Below, piece by piece: positions 60,183 through 64,000 of a DNA stretch of 64,000 bases (the stretch's first letter is position 1; every line of letters begins with the position of its first letter). The notes under the pieces are model-generated. The model searched no databases, was not told the origin of the DNA, and saw only the letters and a program-made list of their open reading frames with translations. Source of the stretch: Candidatus Cryosericum hinesii (lineage in GTDB: Bacteria; Caldisericota; Caldisericia; Cryosericales; Cryosericaceae); contig NZ_QXIW01000027.1 in NCBI RefSeq assembly GCF_003570985.1, positions 108,270 through 172,269 on the forward strand. The letters are read 5' to 3'. A program made the position numbers and the translations under genes.

Positions 60183-62163
60183 GCTCGCTAAAGAACTGAA
60201 TCTGAAGTCGGCACGCATGCTGGAGATCCTGGCTGAGCTGGGAGTTCCAGGCAAGGGCGTGGTCGGCACAGTCGAAGAAGAAACGGCAAACCTTGTCAAG
60301 GAGATTGTCGAGAAGGAGAAGGCCACCTCGTCGGAGGTCAAGAAAGAGACCCCAAAGGCAGCCAAGGCGACCCTTAAGGCTGCACCTGAAAAGGAAAAGG
60401 AGAAACTTACGCCTGCACCCGTCGAACCCGTCATCACCGTAGAGAAACCCAAAGCATTTGTCGAGTCCGTCACCTATACGGCCTTTGCCAAACAGTTTGA
60501 CCTCAAGCAGCACGAGCTTAACACGATGATGCTCAAGAACGGTATCCCGGTGCGCGAATGCGGTCTGCTGGACCCCGACGATGCCGACTACCTCGCCCGT
60601 ATCCTCGGCGAGAACTATGCCCCGCCGTCGGACAAGTTCATGAAGTCCTTTGAGACGCGCCCGCCTGTCGTGACGGTCATGGGCCACGTCGACCATGGCA
60701 AGACGACCTTACTGGATTTCATCCGCAAGAGTAGCGTCGCCAGCCGTGAGAAGGGTGGCATCACCCAGAAGATCGGCGCCTACGAGGTCCAGGTCAAGGG
60801 CAAGACCATCATCTTCATCGATACTCCCGGCCATGAGGCATTCACCTCGATGCGCCTCAAGGGCTCGCAGGTCACCGATGTGGTCATCCTGGTCGTCGCC
60901 GCCGAAGAGGGTGTCAAGGAACAGACCCTCGAGGCACTTGACCACGCAAAGGCGGCCAAGGTCCCGATTATCGTTGCCATGAACAAGATCGACAAGCCCG
61001 AGGCAAACCCCGAGCGCGTCAAGCAACAGCTGGCGGACCGTGGTTTGCAGCCTGATGACTGGGGTGGAGACTCCGTCTTCCTTCCTGTGTCGGCCAAGAC
61101 CGGCAAGGGTGTGGACGAACTGCTGGACATGATCCTCCTGCAGGCGGAGATGGCGGGACTCAAGACCCGGTCCTCCGTCGAAGCGTCGGGCTCTGTCATC
61201 GAGGCACGCGTCGACAAGAACATCGGCGTCCTGACTCGTCTGCTCGTGCAGACCGGAACACTCCATGTCGGTGACGACATCCGCGTTGGCGACTGTGTGG
61301 GCAAGATCAAGCGCATGACCAACGAGGCAGGCGCGAACCTGCGCGAAGCGAAAGCGCTCATGCCCATCGAGGTCATGGGTCTGTCGGAGCTGCCCGAGGC
61401 GGGCGAGGTCTTCCATATGGTGGAAGACGTGGACTCGTGCCGTATGATCATCGACGAGAAACGGCAAAAGGAGCGCCTTGCGTTCCTGGCGCAGGAACAG
61501 AAGAAGCCGCTGACGCTGGACGAGTTGTTCAATGAAGAAGAGGCGCTGGACAAGAAGAAACTCACCCTCATCCTGAAGGCCGACGCGCTTTCCACACTGG
61601 ACGCCGTCAAGTTCGAGCTGAGGAAGGTCAAGACCAAGACCATTCCGCTCGAGATCCTGCACGAGGGCACCGGCGGTATTACGAAGTCCGACGTTCTGCT
61701 GGCTTCCGCCAGCAACGCCGTCATCGTTGGCTTCAACGTCGTCCCTCTGGCCGAAGCGCTCAAGGTCGCCGCGACCGAGAAGGTTCAGATCCGCACCTAT
61801 GATCTCATCTTCGAACTGGGCGACTCCATCGACAAGATGATCGCCGGGCTGACCAAGCCGGTCTTCGAAGAGATCGTACAGGGTCGCGCTCGCATCAAGG
61901 ACGTGTTCAAGATCACCGGAGTCGGCGCCATCGCCGGCTGCCTGGTCGAGGATGGCAAGATCATCCGCGGCGCCAAGGCGCGCGTTGTCCGCAATGCCGT
62001 CGTTGTGTATGCCAACTCTAGCATCTCCTCGCTGAAGCGCTTCAAGGAAGATGCAAAGGAAGTCCTCAAGGGCTACGAGTGTGGCATGGGCGTGCAGAAC
62101 TTCAATGACTTCAAGGTCGATGACATCATCGAAACCCTGGTGATGGAGGAGAAGAAGCCGTAA
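60160..62163 (+). CDS. infB: Translation initiation factor IF-2
   Basis: 667 residues. N-terminal IF2_N unit (I-Y-E-L-A-K-E-L-N), a Lys/Glu-rich linker and a second such unit. GTPase motifs G-H-V-D-H-G-K-T-T near residue 180, D-T-P-G-H-E near residue 225, N-K-I-D near residue 280. Domains II-IV follow, ending M-E-E-K-K-P. The linker is short, so this is the small IF2 form. It starts 23 bp inside nusA. Confidence 0.95.
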   Translation: MKKVRIYELAKELNLKSARMLEILAELGVPGKGVVGTVEEETANLVKEIVEKEKATSSEVKKETPKAAKATLKAAPEKEKEKLTPAPVEPVITVEKPKAFVESVTYTAFAKQFDLKQHELNTMMLKNGIPVRECGLLDPDDADYLARILGENYAPPSDKFMKSFETRPPVVTVMGHVDHGKTTLLDFIRKSSVASREKGGITQKIGAYEVQVKGKTIIFIDTPGHEAFTSMRLKGSQVTDVVILVVAAEEGVKEQTLEALDHAKAAKVPIIVAMNKIDKPEANPERVKQQLADRGLQPDDWGGDSVFLPVSAKTGKGVDELLDMILLQAEMAGLKTRSSVEASGSVIEARVDKNIGVLTRLLVQTGTLHVGDDIRVGDCVGKIKRMTNEAGANLREAKALMPIEVMGLSELPEAGEVFHMVEDVDSCRMIIDEKRQKERLAFLAQEQKKPLTLDELFNEEEALDKKKLTLILKADALSTLDAVKFELRKVKTKTIPLEILHEGTGGITKSDVLLASASNAVIVGFNVVPLAEALKVAATEKVQIRTYDLIFELGDSIDKMIAGLTKPVFEEIVQGRARIKDVFKITGVGAIAGCLVEDGKIIRGAKARVVRNAVVVYANSSISSLKRFKEDAKEVLKGYECGMGVQNFNDFKVDDIIETLVMEEKKP

Positions 62164-62200
62164 GGCGGCAGTCTCTGCAAGTTCACTGAACAACAAATCG

Positions 62201-62237
62201 GCCCCCGAGCATGTTGGTTCAATGCGAGGGGTGCTTT
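62201..62237 (+). repeat. Structured short repeat, copy F (after infB)
   Basis: GCCCC, C, GA, GCA, 12-nt loop, TGC, GA, GGGG then TGCTT. It keeps the inner stem GCA/TGC and the tandem GA opposite GA. It is the only copy that is not in a coding sequence. Confidence 0.75.
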
Positions 62238-62238
62238 T

Positions 62239-62269
62239 GCGCCGGACGAGTATTGTCCGGCGCTTTTTC
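62239..62269 (+). terminator. Terminator of the rimP-nusA-infB operon
   Basis: A perfect 9-bp stem GCGCCGGAC / GTCCGGCGC with a 7-nt loop and TTTTTC, 76 bp past infB. Confidence 0.85.
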
Positions 62270-62414
62270 ATGCCCGACGACCGGTGTGGTTTTTCGCCTC
62301 CTTGGGGAACGACGGAACAGGCAGCCATGCATTCACAGTGTCTTCATCCCGGAAATGTGGCTCTGTGCCATGAGTGAACGCTCGAACCTCCATTGCGGAC
62401 ATTCGCGGTCTGAG

Positions 62415-62443
62415 TTGACAACGCGGAAGACGTCGGGTAGGAT
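62415..62443 (+). promoter_or_regulatory. Promoter of the purE operon
   Basis: TTGACA (62415-62420), 17-bp spacer, TAGGAT (62438-62443). The predicted leader is about 300 nt. Confidence 0.65.
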
Positions 62444-62500
62444 ATGCGTGTCACCATTCCGGGTGGAGAAGTGAGCCACCTGTTCAAAGGAGAACGCTTG

Positions 62501-62611
62501 ATGGTCTTAGCTGAACTTCTACAATCAGCGACCACTACCGTCACCCGAATTCCACCCTTACCCCATCCCCTGCTGGAAGACCAGCGCATTCTCCAGGTAC
62601 CACTGCCATGA
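62501..62611 (+). CDS. Candidate 36-residue leader peptide before purE
   Basis: ATG to TGA frame with AAAGGAG 9 nt upstream. The product begins M-V-L-A-E-L-L-Q-S-A and is rich in Leu, Pro and Thr. It ends 64 bp before the attenuator-like hairpin. Translation may set which leader structure forms. Not similar to any leader peptide I know. Confidence 0.4.
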   Translation: MVLAELLQSATTTVTRIPPLPHPLLEDQRILQVPLP

Positions 62612-62674
62612 GACAGTGGGGTCTGTCCCTCAATCGCGGGAAAGACTCCGACCTCATACCAACCAGACGAGACC

Positions 62675-62711
62675 ACCCCGGCTGCCCTGAATCCAGGCGA
62701 CCGGGGTTTTT
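62675..62711 (+). terminator. Attenuator-like terminator before purE
   Basis: ACCCCGG pairs with CCGGGGT around an inner GCC / GGC stem, followed by a T run. It ends about 36 bp before the purE ATG, so transcription into purE must be by readthrough or antitermination. Confidence 0.7.
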
Positions 62712-62746
62712 CCATTTCGTGACCGCATACCAACGAGGAGGCTATC

Positions 62747-63271
62747 ATGCCACAGATTGTCATCGTCATGGGCAGTGACGCAGATCTGCCCGTCCTGGAG
62801 CAGGCGTTTGCCGTGCTCCGTTCCTTTCCAGTGATCTGGGAAGCACGTGTCATTTCGGCGCACCGCACGCCCGAAGCGGCTCTGGAGTTTGCTCGGGGCG
62901 CTCGTGCCGGCGGCGTGCAAGTCATTATAGCGGCAGCGGGCAAGGCCGCCCATCTGGCGGGAGCTCTGGCCGCATCCACGACCCTGCCGGTCATCGGCGT
63001 TCCGATCAGTACGCCTGGTCTGGGAGGCTTGGACGCTCTGCTTGCTACCGTGCAGATGCCGAGCGGCGTGCCAGTGGCGACGGTCGCTATCGACGGTGCA
63101 AAGAATGCTGCTCTGCTGGCGCTGCAGATCGTGGGACTGGGGGATGCGCGGGTCGCGGCACGGCTTGTGGAGGAGAGACAACACCTGGCGGAAGAGGTGG
63201 GCAGCAAGGACAAGGCGATCCGTGAGCACTACTGCAGTACAGCCGAGACTGAACAGGGAGGTCCAGCATGA
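62747..63271 (+). CDS. purE: N5-carboxyaminoimidazole ribonucleotide mutase
   Basis: 174 residues. M-G-S-D-A-D near the start, S-A-H-R-T-P near residue 42, [10 protein letters not shown] and P-V-I-G-V-P near residue 84 are PurE motifs. It converts N5-CAIR to CAIR in purine synthesis. GAGGAGG precedes the ATG. It overlaps purC by 4 bp (ATGA). Confidence 0.93.
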   Translation: MPQIVIVMGSDADLPVLEQAFAVLRSFPVIWEARVISAHRTPEAALEFARGARAGGVQVIIAAAGKAAHLAGALAASTTLPVIGVPISTPGLGGLDALLATVQMPSGVPVATVAIDGAKNAALLALQIVGLGDARVAARLVEERQHLAEEVGSKDKAIREHYCSTAETEQGGPA

Positions 63272-63984
63272 CACGCAAGGAACTGTTGTACGAGGGCAAG
63301 GCCAAGCGGGTGTACGCCACCGACGATCCGACACGTTGTATCATTGAGTTCAAGGACGATGCGACAGCATTCAACGGCGTCAAGAAAGGGACGATTGCGG
63401 ACAAGGGGGTTATGAACAACGAGATGTCCTCGTACCTGTTTGCCATGCTCGCGACAGCCGGCGTCGGCAATCATTTCATCCAGCGTCTGAGTGATCGGGA
63501 GATGCTTGTGCGGCGGGTGCAGATCATTCCCCTCGAGGTGATCGTGCGCAACATCGTCGCAGGGTCGATGAGCAAGCGTCTGGGTATTGCGGAAGGGGCA
63601 CGACTTGCGACGCCGGTCATCGAGTTCAGTTACAAGAACGATGAGTTGGGAGATCCCCTGGTGAACGAGGACCACATCCAGGCGCTGGGCGCCGCCACGG
63701 ACGCCGAAGTGGTGGACCTCCGGCGGCTGGCACTGGAGGTGAACACCCTGCTCAAGGAACGATTTGCAGCAGCGGGCATCACCCTGGTCGACTTCAAGCT
63801 GGAGTTCGGGCGCGCAGACGGAGCGATCCTCCTTGCCGACGAGATCTCGCCGGATACCTGCCGTTTCTGGGACAGTGTTACAGGGAAGAAGCTGGACAAG
63901 GACCGCTTCCGTCGCGACCTGGGTGGTGTCGAGGAAGGCTATCATGAAGTCCTTGGGCGACTGTTGACCGGGAGGGCGCAATGA
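63268..63984 (+). CDS. purC: Phosphoribosylaminoimidazole-succinocarboxamide synthase
   Basis: 238 residues. [10 protein letters not shown] at the start, [11 protein letters not shown] near residue 31, I-P-L-E-V-I-V-R-N near residue 87, D-F-K-L-E-F-G near residue 173 and E-I-S-P-D-T-C-R near residue 192. It makes SAICAR from CAIR and aspartate. Coupled to purE by ATGA and followed by another coupled start. Confidence 0.95.
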   Translation: MTRKELLYEGKAKRVYATDDPTRCIIEFKDDATAFNGVKKGTIADKGVMNNEMSSYLFAMLATAGVGNHFIQRLSDREMLVRRVQIIPLEVIVRNIVAGSMSKRLGIAEGARLATPVIEFSYKNDELGDPLVNEDHIQALGAATDAEVVDLRRLALEVNTLLKERFAAAGITLVDFKLEFGRADGAILLADEISPDTCRFWDSVTGKKLDKDRFRRDLGGVEEGYHEVLGRLLTGRAQ

Positions 63985-64000
63985 AGGGCCGCGTCCTGAT
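63981..64000 (+). CDS. Start of the next purine-operon gene (cut by window end)
   Basis: An ATG (63981) overlapping the purC TGA opens M-K-G-R-V-L before the window ends. Its place in the operon suggests a purine gene such as purS, purQ, purL or purF, but six residues do not identify it. Confidence 0.5.

Larger units (their letters stand above)
62164..62746. other. infB-purE spacer: repeat copy, terminator, promoter, leader ORF and attenuator
   Basis: No long gene is credible here. The 583 bp hold repeat copy F, the infB terminator, a strong promoter at 62415-62443, a 36-codon ORF with a Shine-Dalgarno site, and a terminator hairpin just before purE. A plus-strand frame 62211-62474 runs through the terminator and is probably not real. 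Confidence 0.6.

Noticed and set aside
60709..62328. Minus-strand open frame of 539 codons opposite infB
   Set aside because: Antisense of infB and crosses the operon terminator.
62211..62474. Plus-strand frame of 87 codons after infB
   Set aside because: Runs through the infB terminator and the purE promoter and has no ribosome binding site or family resemblance.
1..64000. tRNA, rRNA, CRISPR arrays, prophage or intact insertion sequences
   Set aside because: I scanned for TpsiC-like arms, regularly spaced repeats and transposase/integrase genes. Only the HUH-less RAYT-like gene was found.

Overview
The window is about 64 kb of gene-dense, fairly GC-rich bacterial chromosome. It has no rRNA, tRNA, CRISPR array or prophage that I can see. 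It carries core replication genes (dnaA, dnaN, recF, a DciA-type gene, dnaB, dnaE), a chromosomal parS-rsmG-parA-parB partition locus and the rimP-nusA-infB operon, so it is chromosomal. I cannot name the species. Promoters are sigma70-like, usually with 16-17 bp spacers. Shine-Dalgarno sites are common, but several genes lack one and have a -10 box placed so that transcription would start on the initiation codon. A thermophile-related or candidate-phylum lineage such as Caldisericota/Cryosericum is a low-confidence guess.

Layout. 1-15 kb: mixed metabolic and accessory genes, including a Pnkp-type phosphatase (cut by the window edge), an SDR, GNAT and DUF3795 proteins, a low-GC PlsY/ketopantoate-reductase-like pair, a TetR-epimerase pair with its operator, pirin, a RibD-like reductase, the 5-oxoprolinase genes pxpBC (fused) and pxpA, an alkyltransferase, a hexapeptide acetyltransferase, an MFS exporter and an APH-like kinase. 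15-25 kb: a P-loop protein, a PLP enzyme, thrB, an Orn/Lys/Arg decarboxylase, a degenerate IMPDH homologue, a DUF4388 protein, then parS-rsmG-parA-parB. 25-34.6 kb: two radical SAM proteins with a small thiamine-binding-like protein, a two-receiver HD-GYP regulator, a MobB-like P-loop protein, MTA phosphorylase, rhomboid, surE and an RNase J-like beta-CASP protein. 34.6-39 kb: a TPP-riboswitch operon for thiamine salvage (thiD-cytX-thiM-thiE-HAD). 39-49 kb: HtrA protease, mgsA and the replication block with DnaA-box clusters. 49-52 kb: an ECF sigma factor heading five genes joined by 4-bp overlaps and ending in a PspC-domain protein. 52-55 kb: a RAYT-like transposase relative without its HUH histidines and a lipoprotein gene containing a structured short repeat. 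55-64 kb: dnaE, rimP-nusA-infB with a terminator in its leader, and purE-purC with an attenuator-like leader.

Two results stand out. First, a short repeat (CCCC, unpaired C, GA, 3 bp, loop, 3 bp, GA, GGGG) occurs at least five times. The inner base pairs change in compensating fashion, and in three places the repeat has been taken into coding sequence (HtrA linker, lipoprotein N-terminus and C-terminus). Second, the ECF sigma operon and the htrA gene 10 kb away share the same promoter pattern TGTAAC-N17-CGTA, which predicts an envelope-stress regulon built around a sigma factor, a membrane anti-sigma candidate, a beta-rich secreted protein and PspC.
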